A DNA stretch of 64,000 nt from Trichobilharzia regenti. Its lineage: Eukaryota > Platyhelminthes > Trematoda > Strigeidida > Schistosomatidae. Shown one piece after another: positions 54,328-64,000 of this stretch (position 1 is its first letter; every line of letters starts with the position of its first letter). A program made the position numbers and the translations under genes. The notes beneath the pieces were generated by a model, which worked only from the letters and a program-made list of their open reading frames with translations, searched no databases and had not been told where the DNA came from. The stretch lies in assembly GCA_944472135.2 (NCBI GenBank), contig OX235264.1, positions 85,198,319-85,262,318 on the forward strand. The letters are read 5' to 3'.

Positions 54328-57300
54328 CAAGCCAGCACGTACTGGCGACTAACGTCGCTGGCGAACCACTCTCATGTCGCCTCTTCTATGTTACCGACCG
54401 TAACACTGGGATACGCTTCCTAATTGATACCGGAGCAGAGGTCAGTGTAATCCCACCCACAGTAGAGGAGCGCAGGCGGCCAATGTCTCTTCAACTACGA
54501 GCCGCAAACGGTTCGCCAATTGCTACGTTCGGCAGGCGCTTTATAGATCTTAACATCGGTTTGCGTCGTTCACTTCGTTGGGTCTTCCTGGTGGCAGACG
54601 TTACCACAGGTATAATTGGCATGGATCTATTGCAGCACTACCAATTACTGGTAGATACAGGTAATCATAAGTTAAAAGATCCTGTCACAAACCTCTCCGT
54701 CAGCGGTATTGTCACACAAGGCCCAGCCCTCAGCCCGGTATATGCCACACCCACTAGCACTGGTCCTTATTCGCATATACTGCAGTCTTTTTCAGATTTG
54801 TTCAAACCTAGCAGCGGCCTGCCATGTGCGACTTCCAACGTCAAACACCATATTGTCACTACTGGCCCGCCAGTTTTCGCAAAGCCGAGGCGACTATCCC
54901 CAGAAAAACTAAAGGTTGTCAAAGCGGAGTTTGAGCATATGCTGGAAATGGGGATTATTAGGCCATCCAGCAGCCCGTGGTCCTCACCGTTGCACCTGGT
55001 ACCTAAGAATAACGGTTTAGATTGGCGTCCTTGTGGCGACTACCGCAGACTAAACGCACAAACTGTTCCCGATCGCTACCCTGTCCCGCACATACACGAT
55101 TTAACCGCCTCACTCAAGGGAGCTCGAGTATTCAGCAAACTGGACCTTACACGGGCTTACTACCAGATTCCCGTCGACCCCGAAGATATACCTAAGACTG
55201 CTGTGATTACACCGTTTGGCCTGTTCGAGTTTCTTCGAATGCCTTTTGGCTTACGGAACGCTGCACAAACCTTCCAGCGTTTTATACATGACGTTTTGCG
55301 CGGGCTTGATTTCGCCTTCGCCTATCTGGACGATATCTTGGTAGCTAGTCCAGATGAAGCCACTCATCAACTTCATTTGCAGACAGTTTTCCAAAGACTT
55401 GTGACACACTCCCTCACACTCAACTTGCCGAAGTGTCAGATTGGAGTCACTTCCCTGAAATTTTTGGGACATAGGATAGACAAAGATGGAATTTATCCGT
55501 TACCTGACCGGGTAGAAGCTATTCAAAACTTCCCTCTACCCACTTCTCCCAAGGCACTACGCACTTTTCTCGGGATGGTTAGTTACTACCGTCGCTTTAT
55601 CCCACAGTGTGCTCATATCGTGACCCCCTTGACTGACATGCTTAAAGGGAAATGCAAGTCTTTGGTGTTCACTAAGGAAGCCTCGACAGCTTTTGCAGCT
55701 ATCAAGAAAGCTATTGCTGACGCCACAATGTTGGTCCATCTAGATGTTCAACTTCCAATCAGCATCTCCGTAGATGCCTCTAATACTGCGATCGGAGCCG
55801 TCCTTCAACAGCGTATGGCTAATGTATGGCTACCGATTGCTTTCTTTTCACGTAAACTTACCGCATGCGAATCTCGATACAGCACATTCGGTAGGGAACT
55901 TCTCGCTGTCTACGCTGCTGTCAAGCATTTTCGTCACTTCGTGGAAGGCCGGCAATTTACGGTATTTACCGACCATAAGCCATTGACGTACGCCCTCCAC
56001 ACTACTTCAGACCGGTATTCACCGCGAGAATCACGCCATTTAGACTATATTTCCCAGTTCACTTCTGATATCCAGCACGTTTCTGGATCGGATAACGCGG
56101 TAGCAGACGCTTTGTCTCGCGTATGTGCTACGTCCGTACCACCAACCATCGATCTTCATAAAATGGCCGAACTCCAACTGAACGATTTGAACTTAGAACA
56201 CCTGTCAAATAAAACCTCACTGAAAATAGAACGCGTCCCCTTGCTAAACAGTGAGGCAACTATACTTTGCGATATGTCAACTGGTACTCCTCGACCGATT
56301 GTTCCCACGTCTTTACGCCGAACTGTGTTTGAGTCACTCCACAACCTCTCCCATCCTGGCATACGAGCAACGGACAAGTTGATTTCTGCGAGATTTGCGT
56401 GGCCCGGTATGAACCGTGATGTGCGTCAATGGACACGTGCTTGTGTGCAATGCCAACGTGCTAAAGTCACCAAGCATAACATCACGCCGTTGGGGACGTT
56501 TGCGACCCCAGACGCTCGGTTCCATCATATCCACCTGGATATAGTAGGGCCTCTGCCCCCGTCTAACGGCTGCTCGTATTTACTCACATGTGTGGATCGT
56601 TTCACACGTTGGCCGGAAGCCATTCCGATACCTGATGTAACGGCTCAAACCGTCTGTCGTGCCTTCATGGATGGCTGGGTTGCCCATTTTGGATGTCCCG
56701 CAACTGTCACTACCGACCGCGGACAACAATTTGAATCCACAAGCTTCAAAGAATTGTTAGAGATGCTGGGATGCAAACGCATTCGCACAACCGCGTATCA
56801 TCCCGCGGCAAATGGCCTAGTAGAACGTTTCCACCGTCAACTCAAAGCTGCGTTGATGGCAGTGGACAACAGTAAGTGGACAGATTCGCTACCACTGGTC
56901 CTGCTTAGCATCCGGGCTACGCTTAAGGGGGATCTGCAGTGCTCGCCAGCTGAATTGGTGTACGGTACCACCATGCGTTTACCAGGCGAGCTAATCGCTC
57001 CCGAAACTTTCGAGCCAAATTTCCCGGATACCACCCGTTACGCTCAGCAACTTAAAAGTTTTATGCAGCGACTCCGACCAGTTTCCACACGCACTCAGAA
57101 CCGAAAGGTTCAGGTTGATCGGCGACTTGATGACTGTACACACGTTTTCGTGCGTCACGACGCCATACGAAAGCCATTACAACCACCGTATGACGGGCCT
57201 TTTAAGGTCCTTAGTCGTAAAGATAAATTTTTCGTTATTGACCGATGCGGCCGCCCAGACACTGTCAGCATAGACAGACTTAAAGCGGCATACACTGAAG

Positions 57301-57482
57301 AACCTTCACCCTCCCCATCGGCTCAATCAAATAGCCCCACTGAACCTAGTCCTTGTCCAGACTCAACTACTTCACCTCCGGTGGTGAATGATGATTCTCC
57401 TACCGTCACCAGTAAGACCCCTGTCACACGTGCTGGTCGACGTGTTCACTGGCCCAAGAGGTTCGTAGAATTCTTTCACTGA
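54231..57482 (+). CDS. pol: Gypsy Pol polyprotein: protease, RT, RNase H, integrase
   Basis: This enzyme set copies the element RNA and inserts the DNA. The frame is open from 54231 to the stop at 57480-57482 with no ATG before the protease, so it is expected to be made by -1 frameshifting from gag. Numbering from the GTG at 54243, 1079 codons: protease with [14 protein letters not shown] (active site DTG 62-64); RT with [35 protein letters not shown] and YLDD at 361-364; RNase H with D511 (SVDAS), E552, D577 (FTDHKPL) and D617; integrase with HHCC finger (H700, H704, C734, C737) and catalytic D766, D825, E861 (D,D-35-E), then a GPF-type module ([10 protein letters not shown]). All catalytic residues looked for are present and no stop interrupts it, so the enzymes may be active. 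Confidence 0.93.
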   Translation, partial: PAWSVLVSSTLRSKSPKVHSPVHLRCSTVGKLASQHVLATNVAGEPLSCRLFYVTDRNTGIRFLIDTGAEVSVIPPTVEERRRPMSLQLRAANGSPIATFGRRFIDLNIGLRRSLRWVFLVADVTTGIIGMDLLQHYQLLVDTGNHKLKDPVTNLSVSGIVTQGPALSPVYATPTSTGPYSHILQSFSDLFKPSSGLPCATSNVKHHIVTTGPPVFAKPRRLSPEKLKVVKAEFEHMLEMGIIRPSSSPWSSPLHLVPKNNGLDWRPCGDYRRLNAQTVPDRYPVPHIHDLTASLKGARVFSKLDLTRAYYQIPVDPEDIPKTAVITPFGLFEFLRMPFGLRNAAQTFQRFIHDVLRGLDFAFAYLDDILVASPDEATHQLHLQTVFQRLVTHSLTLNLPKCQIGVTSLKFLGHRIDKDGIYPLPDRVEAIQNFPLPTSPKALRTFLGMVSYYRRFIPQCAHIVTPLTDMLKGKCKSLVFTKEASTAFAAIKKAIADATMLVHLDVQLPISISVDASNTAIGAVLQQRMANVWLPIAFFSRKLTACESRYSTFGRELLAVYAAVKHFRHFVEGRQFTVFTDHKPLTYALHTTSDRYSPRESRHLDYISQFTSDIQHVSGSDNAVADALSRVCATSVPPTIDLHKMAELQLNDLNLEHLSNKTSLKIERVPLLNSEATILCDMSTGTPRPIVPTSLRRTVFESLHNLSHPGIRATDKLISARFAWPGMNRDVRQWTRACVQCQRAKVTKHNITPLGTFATPDARFHHIHLDIVGPLPPSNGCSYLLTCVDRFTRWPEAIPIPDVTAQTVCRAFMDGWVAHFGCPATVTTDRGQQFESTSFKELLEMLGCKRIRTTAYHPAANGLVERFHRQLKAALMAVDNSKWTDSLPLVLLSIRATLKGDLQCSPAELVYGTTMRLPGELIAPETFEPNFPDTTRYAQQLKSFMQRLRPVSTRTQNRKVQVDRRLDDCTHVFVRHDAIRKPLQPPYDGPFKVLSRKDKFFVIDRCGRPDTVSIDRLKAAYTEEPSPSPSAQSNSPTEPSPCPDSTTSPPVVNDDSPTVTSKTPVTRAGRRVHWPKRFVEFFH
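54318..54324 (+). promoter_or_regulatory. Putative -1 ribosomal frameshift heptamer
   Basis: GGGAAAC is read G GGA AAC in the gag frame, immediately followed by the gag stop TAG (54325-54327). A -1 slip gives GGG AAA CTA and continues in the pol frame, which is open from 54231. The heptamer fits the X XXY YYZ rule. Confidence 0.7.
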
Positions 57483-58907
57483 ACTAATCCATAGGTAAGG
57501 CTACTAGTGATTTTTTATTCCTTGTCACAATTTCTTATTCAATTCTGCTATATTTAATCTATTTGGTCCCGCTTCTGGGAGTAGTCGTTTTAACCCTCAC
57601 TAATCCTTTTAATCTTTATCTCTCGTTACAGAGGACCAGCAGCAGTTTGTTTTTACCCCTAATTTTTCATATCAATCTACTCGCTAGATCAGTTGGCGTC
57701 TCATGTCATCTTGTAACCCACACCAAAAGAGGAATTATGAATAGTATATTACCTTTCCAAAAAAAAATTTAATTATTATGTAAAAAAAAAAATTTTATAA
57801 AATATATTTAAAAAAAAAGTAAAAAAAAATGTAAAATAATAATAAATAAACAAAAAAAATTATTTTTAAATAAAAAAAAGATTATAAAAAAAAAAAACTT
57901 CCACTGTATAGTTAAATGTACAGATATACATATTTTTTTTTGCGCATAAATGCTTCACTTCTATGCTGTACATAGTAATTCGCTCAATTTATTTTCACAG
58001 CCTGTACTATATTCCTTCGGGTTTATGCCCTCCCGCAATTCATTTATTTTGTGAACCGTACTTATAAACATTATGCATCATCTTAGTTATGCACTTAGCA
58101 ACATGAACAAAGTAATTTTGGTAATGATAACTACTCATAGCTATGGGTTATGTACTAACTTCTCTGTAATTTTATAAGTTCTCACAGGGTAGAAACTTCC
58201 TTTGTTTTATCTCATTCTAACGTACTACTTCCAAGTTGCACCACTTTTCCTCGCATTGATTTCGCACAAGCTTTTGTAGTACCTTTACACCGATTTTGAA
58301 ATCTTAACCTTTCTTTCCCATTTTCTTCTGTTGTTTTTTTTTTACCCTGCTCCTTATCATACGCTGGTATAATGATTGCCTTTAACATGACTGCTAGGTT
58401 CTGTTGAAGCGGAGGAAGGGAGCATTGGTCTAATATGAAAGTTAGACATAATGAGTCACCTTCTTGCTACGACAGCCTCGGCGCCAGAGGTTTACCATCA
58501 AACCTCCACATAAGTAAGCTTGTAATAGTGCGGAATTAAAAAAAAAAGAATGAATCGATACAATAAAAAAAAAATTAAAAAAAAAAAGATTAATAAAAAT
58601 ATGAAAGACAAAAAAAAAAGAAAAAAAAAAAAAAACATCAGACCGCAGAAGCTTACAACCACACAAGGCACCAGCGTCATTTCTTATCATATTCCGTCTT
58701 ACTTCACTAATCATGTACATACCACTTCCAACTTACCTTAATTTTTTTCTCTTTTCTTTTGCTTTCTTTCCTTTCGGTAAAATTTCTTTTTTTTACTATT
58801 GCTATTTTCAAACCTTCTCATTCACTCATTGCTATTGTGCCAAGCCATCCTACTGTTGTATATCGAAGCTTGCTGGTTTCCCACCAACCTTCTAGGGGGG
58901 GATAACC
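57483..58907 (+). other. Long 3' non-coding internal region of the Gypsy element
   Basis: About 1.4 kb between pol and the 3' LTR. It contains A-rich tracts (57764-57897 and 58541-58635) and pyrimidine-rich stretches, and no frame with a recognisable domain. Frames across the A tracts are low complexity. Its end is the polypurine run. Confidence 0.8.
58894..58902 (+). promoter_or_regulatory. Polypurine tract for plus-strand priming
   Basis: AGGGGGGGA followed by TAACC and then the 3' LTR at 58908. Confidence 0.7.
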
Positions 58908-59297
58908 TGTAGTGCACATTGTACCTTTGAACTTTTGTTTAAACTGACTCACCCACGGTGATCCACGTTTTACCTTTTGACTTGTGAGTCTTCCTTACGT
59001 TCATAGGTTCGCTCTCTTGTTGTGCTCTCCTTCTGCACACTCTCCGAGCCTACCTCCAGCAACGTCTGCAGATAAGTTGTACGACTTCTTTATTTATTGA
59101 ATTTTATATTTCGTCGAATAAAATATAATTCTCCCAGGTACTCTTGTCACATCAAGTCTTTTTACAACGATACAGTTCGTCAGTATTTGCGCGTCCAGTA
59201 GTGTACTGCTAAGCTTAGTAGGTCGCCAAAACGGTGAAGAAGTTTGTAAGGGTGTTTAGAGTATAGGTCCACTCTAAGCCGTAGTAGAACTCTTACA
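58908..59297 (+). repeat. 3' LTR (390 bp)
   Basis: Same length and, by eye, same sequence as 53481-53870. Followed by the target duplication AGTC. Confidence 0.95.
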
Positions 59298-59301
59298 AGT
59301 C

Positions 59302-59929
59302 ACCCGTGTGATGTTAAGTTTATCATATTATCTTTCTTTATACAATAGTTTTGTTGGAATCATGAGGTAAGAATGATTTCTGTGAAACGGTAAAGAAGAA
59401 TATTTAGTTCTTCTTATTATCCAGTGTCTTTCTGACATGAATTGGCAGAACTTAGAATTCATGAGCCATTGGGTCGTGTCCCGTAAAGGTTTATATGCAC
59501 TACAGTGTTACTTGAATTTTATGTAGTTGGGTGTTTGTAATCGATTCACTTCTTCGCCAACATAATAATAATGCAACTGATCTGATTAGCCAATAGAGCA
59601 CTAAAAAGACCTGAAACCAGCTACCTAGAGATCTCTTTAGATTCAGAGTCTCGTTTTAACCTCCGGTATTCTTCTAATGGAGCTGAAGTTTGAATAAGTT
59701 CGTCTACATGCAAGTACTTTACACTTAAAAACATGAAAATAGATTCGATGCAAGTGTACTGTTTGCGAGTTTATTGTTCATTGCAGTGTAGAACTTGAAT
59801 TACTCACACATATAAACTCACTAGTAAAGCGTTTATAAAAAAGTGATGCATTCTAATAGATACTGAGATTTTAATTCATCTCATTCGTTGTCTGCAAAGG
59901 CAAGCTTAGCTAAGTGTCTAACAAATCGA
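59302..59929. other. Unassigned sequence
   Basis: Continuation of the host DNA. A fragment near 59441-59480 (ATTGGCAGAACTTAGAATTC) may be an old hammerhead-SINE piece; nothing else recognised. Confidence 0.4.
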
Positions 59930-60975
59930 GCAGTAGCGCTAAGTAGTACAAAAAAAGACCTAAATGATGAAATAAAACAGATAGAAGAGGCGTTGGTATT
60001 AAATAACTAACTATCCTATAAACTTCATTAGGACGATCAAAATGGTCAAAAGCAAAATAAAAATAATGGTGAAACTAATAATGAAAACTTAAATAACAGA
60101 ATATAAGGCATCTACAGTGATACCATATAAGAAGGGGACATCTGAGGCTCTAAGTAGGATTCTCAATAAAGCAGGAATTAAGGTGGCATTCAAACCTACA
60201 AGCTCACTCGGGTACAGACTCTGAAGGTTAAAGGACCCTGTTGACCCAACTAGATAAAATAATACAATTTTCAAAATACCTTGCAACGACTGTTAGTTAA
60301 GTCAACTACACAGGTCAAACTAGTAGGTCGACGGTAGTCAGATTATCAGAACAAAAGAATTTAGCCATGGTTAGAATGATTGATGCCACGAAGGTAAGTA
60401 ATTTATAAAAAAGCTCAGCGATTACACTGTATACATTAACACCAATCTACCCAATCGGGTGGAACAAAGTTAAAATTCTAAAGAGTAATATAGGTAGGTG
60501 CATGTAAAGAGAGATTGACTACTGAATCCTTGTTCATCACCCAACACATACAACAGAAATGACTCAACGCAGATACCAGAGATATGGGAGATATTATTAC
60601 CGCCAGGCAAATCAGAGGATGACATGATTTTAAAATGTATTTCAGCTCATATTGTAACATTCTAACAAGTTACTCTTTTTGACTATAAAGCCACTCATCT
60701 TATTTCCCATCCGATTGTATTTTATTAATAAGACTTATATTATTTCCGAATGTACTTCATCTTATATTGATTTCAATCAAATGTCTAATCAGTTTTTACT
60801 CCTGTATATAAACGAAGCAAGAAAGTTATGTGAGTACCTTGATATGATTATGAGTAATAATTTGTGCTCAAAACGTCATCAGTTAATATTACTCTGTAAC
60901 ACTTTATGACTTTATCAAGACAAAATTTTATTCATAATAGAGTTACACTCTACCGCACTGCCCGCGTTTTATAAT
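59930..60975 (+). mobile_element. Penelope-like element 3' half, decayed
   Basis: Plus-strand copy of the family at 36300-37620: the IEEAL/NN region, TVIPYKKGTSEALSRILNKA, AGIKVAFKPTSSLGYRL, then RLKDPVDPTR and the GIY-YIG remnant with NYTGQTSRSTVVRLSEQKN, and the 3' region including the hammerhead-like motif and GAGTTACACTCTACCGCACT. Several stops interrupt it. The RT catalytic box is not included. Confidence 0.78.
60836..60890 (+). ncRNA. Hammerhead-like motif in Penelope 3' region (degenerate)
   Basis: Counterpart of 36383-36435: ATTATGAGT, GTGCTC, AAAACGTC and ATCAGTT. Box 2 is AAAA instead of GAAA and box 1 is ATTATGA, so it is inactive by sequence. Confidence 0.4.
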
Positions 60976-61839
60976 TATATCAAAAGAACATGCATTAATT
61001 CACATAGAAAACGTTAATTAGTAGTAATACAGATGTGTATTTTCCTCACTTATTTTGACTGAGGGACTATCATTTAGGCATGATCTGCAATGACGATTTT
61101 TTTGTCTTTGCTGTAGAGTGTAAATCTGCTTATCAATTAATTCACAGGGAAATATTTCCTGCAATACAATTAATCATGGAGAAAAGAGACCACCTATTAT
61201 AAATATGAACTCACATCTCTATGTGTAAGTATGTACGCACGTTTGGACATACAGTTTTAACTTCATATAGACGTATTTTTTAAATTTAGTACACAGAAGT
61301 GTTAAAGTATTCAATATGGTAATTAATTTTACAGATGGTATGATTTAAACAACATTCTGGTGGACACATATAGGCGCTTAACTTGACATTTACTTTATCT
61401 ATCTTAATTCTATACTTCTCCGATACAGAAAAAACAACCAATTATTATGCAAAATAAAAAACAACAACAGCAAGACCAACTGACAGGATAAGTTCTTATC
61501 ATTCATTGGTTTTGATGCGTTTACTTCATTCTAACCGTCATCTTAACGCGTCATCTTGCTATATTGGATAGGAAATAATTAACAAATCCTTCGCCTGTTT
61601 ATTAATTTTCTTTTGTAGTATTAACCGAGTAGGCGTTTTCGAATATATGCTAAATGAAACACTGTGAGGAATAAATCGCCAAAGTGATTTGTTAATCTAA
61701 GATCATTAGATAAGAGTACGTCAGTTCTAAATATAACATCATATGTTATTCTCACGAAGAGTTATTTTCACAAATTGTTTTCTGATGACGTAATAAATCC
61801 CTTCTGTATGAGAAATGTACTCATTATTGATCGTAAAAA
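60976..61839. other. Unassigned AT-rich sequence
   Basis: No gene or recognised repeat. Confidence 0.4.
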
Positions 61840-62300
61840 AGACGGAAATTAGCTTCATTTCATAAATATCGCAATAGAATAACTGTCTGGGTAAATCCAT
61901 TCTAAGAGATCTAATCATGGTATTTATACGTATTTGGATATTTCAACTAACTTTGTAATTATTATGCGTTTTTCTCCTAGACTGTAGGTCACTTTCCTGA
62001 CGTTTTCACATCATTTGTTGACTTAATCCTTATCGTTTGAGTCCAAGGGATTCTGACCTTGGACTGTCTGCAAGAAATGTGTACTACGTGATTCTTGCTG
62101 ACGGAGTTTTAATCTACTTGATTCTCAAGTACTTCACAAGGCTGATTCTTAGTTAACTAGCTTTCTTCTACAGTACTTGTTTTGTACGGGAAAATCCTCT
62201 TTTCTGTACAGTTGCCTAGCTGCATTGTTGAGGTAATTCTGAGTTGTTGATATGTTAACTAGTACCTGAGATTTTATCGTAAATAAGTGTCTTTCTGCTG
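61840..62300 (+). repeat. Unknown interspersed repeat, copy 3
   Basis: GGTATTTATACGTATTTGGA, GACTTAATCCTTATCGTTTG, GTGATTCTTGCTGACGGAGT and GCATTGTTGAGGTAATTCTG follow the order seen at 42935-43510 and 38895-39215. Confidence 0.5.
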
Positions 62301-63479
62301 TCGTTGGAGCACTTTATGACTTCAAGTAATTCAAGGAGGATTTTGTTAGCTATACAGTAGAACGAGAAGATTAGCTTCCAGTGTTCAGACTACAACACGT
62401 AGGTCTCAGTTGCTACAAATTTTGTCGCTTTCAAGATAAATATTTTTGTCTTTAGGTGCAAGCGTTGCAACTGTAACCTACTGTTTGTGATTCTTCAATA
62501 TCATTCGAAAAATAGAAGAAGACTAGTAATCTTGTTTTACCATGCAACTGCAGAACTATGACACATACTTTCCATACAGTTCTTCGGAACCGAAATACGA
62601 CGTAAAATAAATACACTTTTAGTAAAATAACTCAATATCAGCAAAGTTAATTAGAAAAAAGGCCTTTGGTTGCCTAACCTTTGTTTTAAAGAGTAAATAT
62701 GCAAGCAGATTCCACTTTCATTTTCCTGCATCCATTGCAGTGTTCATCGCGTTAACGTGTAGAGTTCATAGCTCATCTGTCACCAGCCATATGAATTTCC
62801 ATATTTTCCTAAAGGAGACAAGACATTTTCACCTATCAAGTATATTGACCTTAGACGAACTCCTTTAAGGTTATTTGCTAACAATACTTATAAATAAGGC
62901 AAGCTAAATGGTAATGTTGATAACAGTGCTACCTACAATTTTCAGTAACTTTACACAATTATTCCACTTTGTAGATTTGAACAAAGCAGAAACACCGGTT
63001 TGTGCAGAGTAACATGGCACAATTGTTTAGTTCTTCAACTTTTCATCAACTATGTACAGCGTAAAAGCAAACCGAGTCTATGTACTGGGCAATTTTAACG
63101 TACCTGCAAATGTGTCATGATGTCAGTTGACAGGAGACTCCAAACTTAATAAACAATGCTCAGAAATTACACTTCTATGGCTTATACGCAGAAGGTCTAA
63201 GTTAACACGAAGCTAAGTCAGAGAAACAAATTTTGTTGTACAATGAGAAAGGAGTTGCGCAATAAAGACAAGGGTTGGCAATTGATAAGTTGTGTAACAG
63301 TATGTTAAGTTCAACTCATATCATAAAAACAAAAAACAAGCAAAATTATATTGTGGCAAAAGCGGAAGATATTGATGCATTTAGATGTATTTACAGGTCC
63401 ATTCAGTGATAATTTGATTTCCAGATTATGGGTTTTGTTGGGATTTAGATTAGTTCAAATGGTGGTTTGGTCTAGAACC
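62301..63479. other. Unassigned AT-rich sequence
   Basis: No gene or recognised repeat; the frame 63351-63563 runs into a SINE fragment. Confidence 0.4.
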
Positions 63480-63545
63480 AAGATCAGTCAGAGAATCTTT
63501 GAAAACCTGGGTTCACTGGACAGCTGCTTCCTCCAACCTCTCTGC
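63480..63545 (-). repeat. Fragment of the hammerhead SINE 3' part
   Basis: Plus strand AGATCAGTCAGAGAATCTTT, GAAAACCTGGGTTCACTGGA and CAGCTG correspond to the 3' end through stem III. Confidence 0.5.
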
Positions 63546-63639
63546 AGCAGCCTATCCGACTAAATAGATTTTTTATCCATCAAAATGCATCCTGTTTACT
63601 CTGTTTCACATTCTTTTATTCAACTAATCATCACAGGGA

Positions 63640-63895
63640 GTTAAAATTCATACTCTCCCACTATTTTAAATAAGTCTCTACCAACCGCCGGGAATTTTTT
63701 GAGAGAAGTGGTGGAGGAACATTGTGGAGTAGTTTTGGAGCAAGTTTCAGGTGGCACAATATTGCTTCAGATTATATATTATCGATTATTACATTATTTA
63801 AAGATTCTAAACAATCAGTAAATACCTCGCAATTAAACTCTCTGAGAATTACGTATTGTGTATAACGCAGCTTTAAGAATAAAGCTATTATTATT
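63640..63895 (+). repeat. CR1-like LINE 3' end (old copy)
   Basis: GAGAATTACGTATTGTGTAT and CAGCTTTAAGAATAAAGCTA with a TTATTATTAC tail, parallel to the 3' end at 30400. Confidence 0.5.
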
Positions 63896-63897
63896 AC

Positions 63898-64000
63898 TTT
63901 GGGAGTCTTTATCAGTGCGAACCCAAGGCACCAGCAAGGACCGGATGGAAGACCATCAGGTTACAATGACAAGCTCTCCAAGAGTTCAGAAACTTTGGAG
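63898..64000 (-). repeat. Hammerhead-SINE fragment at the window edge
   Basis: Plus strand TTGGGAGTCTTTATCAGTGC, ACCATCAGGTTACAATGACA and TTCAGAAAC resemble the ribozyme stem II side and the tRNA-like part on the minus strand. It is cut by the end of the window. Confidence 0.35.

Larger units (their letters stand above)
53477..59301 (+). mobile_element. Young Ty3/Gypsy retrotransposon, CsRn1/Boudicca-type
   Basis: The element (53481-59297, 5817 bp) is bounded by LTRs of 390 bp that appear identical and by the 4-bp target duplication AGTC (53477-53480, 59298-59301). The internal region holds a short gag, an intact pol (protease, RT, RNase H, integrase) and a long 3' non-coding part. The Gag finger is CX2HX9CX3C, the CHCC type characteristic of the CsRn1 group known from trematodes. 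Gag appears to lack the capsid region. Identical LTRs imply a very recent insertion. Confidence 0.93.

Noticed and set aside
54003..57034. Antisense and out-of-frame frames across the Gypsy pol (for example 55557-55739, 56156-56377)
   Set aside because: They are shadows of the intact pol frame and have no domains.
58442..58741. Frames of poly-phenylalanine or poly-lysine type near the Gypsy 3' end
   Set aside because: They arise only from the A-tracts; no third Gypsy gene can be supported.
1..64000. CRISPR arrays, bacterial operons, rRNA genes
   Set aside because: No regularly spaced short repeats, no ribosome-binding-site-led gene clusters and no rRNA-like stretch; everything recognised is of eukaryotic transposon origin.

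Overview
The window reads as a repeat-rich, AT-rich intergenic or intronic segment of a parasitic flatworm nuclear genome, most consistent with a blood fluke (Schistosoma or a close relative). The reasons are the combination seen here: an RTE-clade LINE with an intact 906-codon frame, a CsRn1/Boudicca-type Ty3/Gypsy element with a CHCC Gag finger, Penelope-like elements with a GIY-YIG domain, CR1-like 3' ends, tRNA-headed SINEs, and hammerhead ribozyme sequences of the kind known from the schistosome alpha SINE. No complete host protein gene can be supported. One possible terminal coding exon (10212-10325) is the only candidate for cellular coding sequence.

Layout. 111-1929: internally deleted Gypsy-type element with 181-bp LTRs, minus strand. 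3340-6345: RTE LINE, minus strand. 6999-7170: solo LTR related to the first element. 8571-9609: a second LINE family (called RTE-2 here) with a 5' inversion and target-site duplications. 11394-12568: LTR fragment abutting an RTE-2 copy; further RTE-2 copies lie at 20135-20785, 24446-25462 (with TSD), 40530-41970 and 42060-42385. 10.8-28.4 kb and 45-53 kb: several tRNA-derived SINE families, one of which carries a hammerhead-ribozyme module. 28600-29935, 36300-38800 and 59930-60975: Penelope-like element remains. The middle one is split by a CR1-like insertion exactly inside the reverse transcriptase YxDD box, and that whole block sits between two 378-bp inverted repeats. 53481-59297: a young Gypsy retrotransposon with LTRs that look identical and an AGTC target duplication.

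How the parts relate. Two SINE classes have tRNA-like 5' ends. Their 3' ends match those of the RTE-2 LINE or the CR1-like LINE, as expected if each SINE borrows the partner LINE's reverse transcriptase. The Gypsy element at 53-59 kb keeps protease, RT, RNase H and integrase and a canonical -1 slippery heptamer at the gag stop, but its Gag appears to lack the capsid part, so it may have moved with Gag supplied by relatives. The remaining sequence is AT-rich, with TA and other microsatellites and decayed repeats.

Limits: boundaries of old repeats are approximate (tens of bases), copy relationships were judged by eye, and family names beyond clade level were not assigned.
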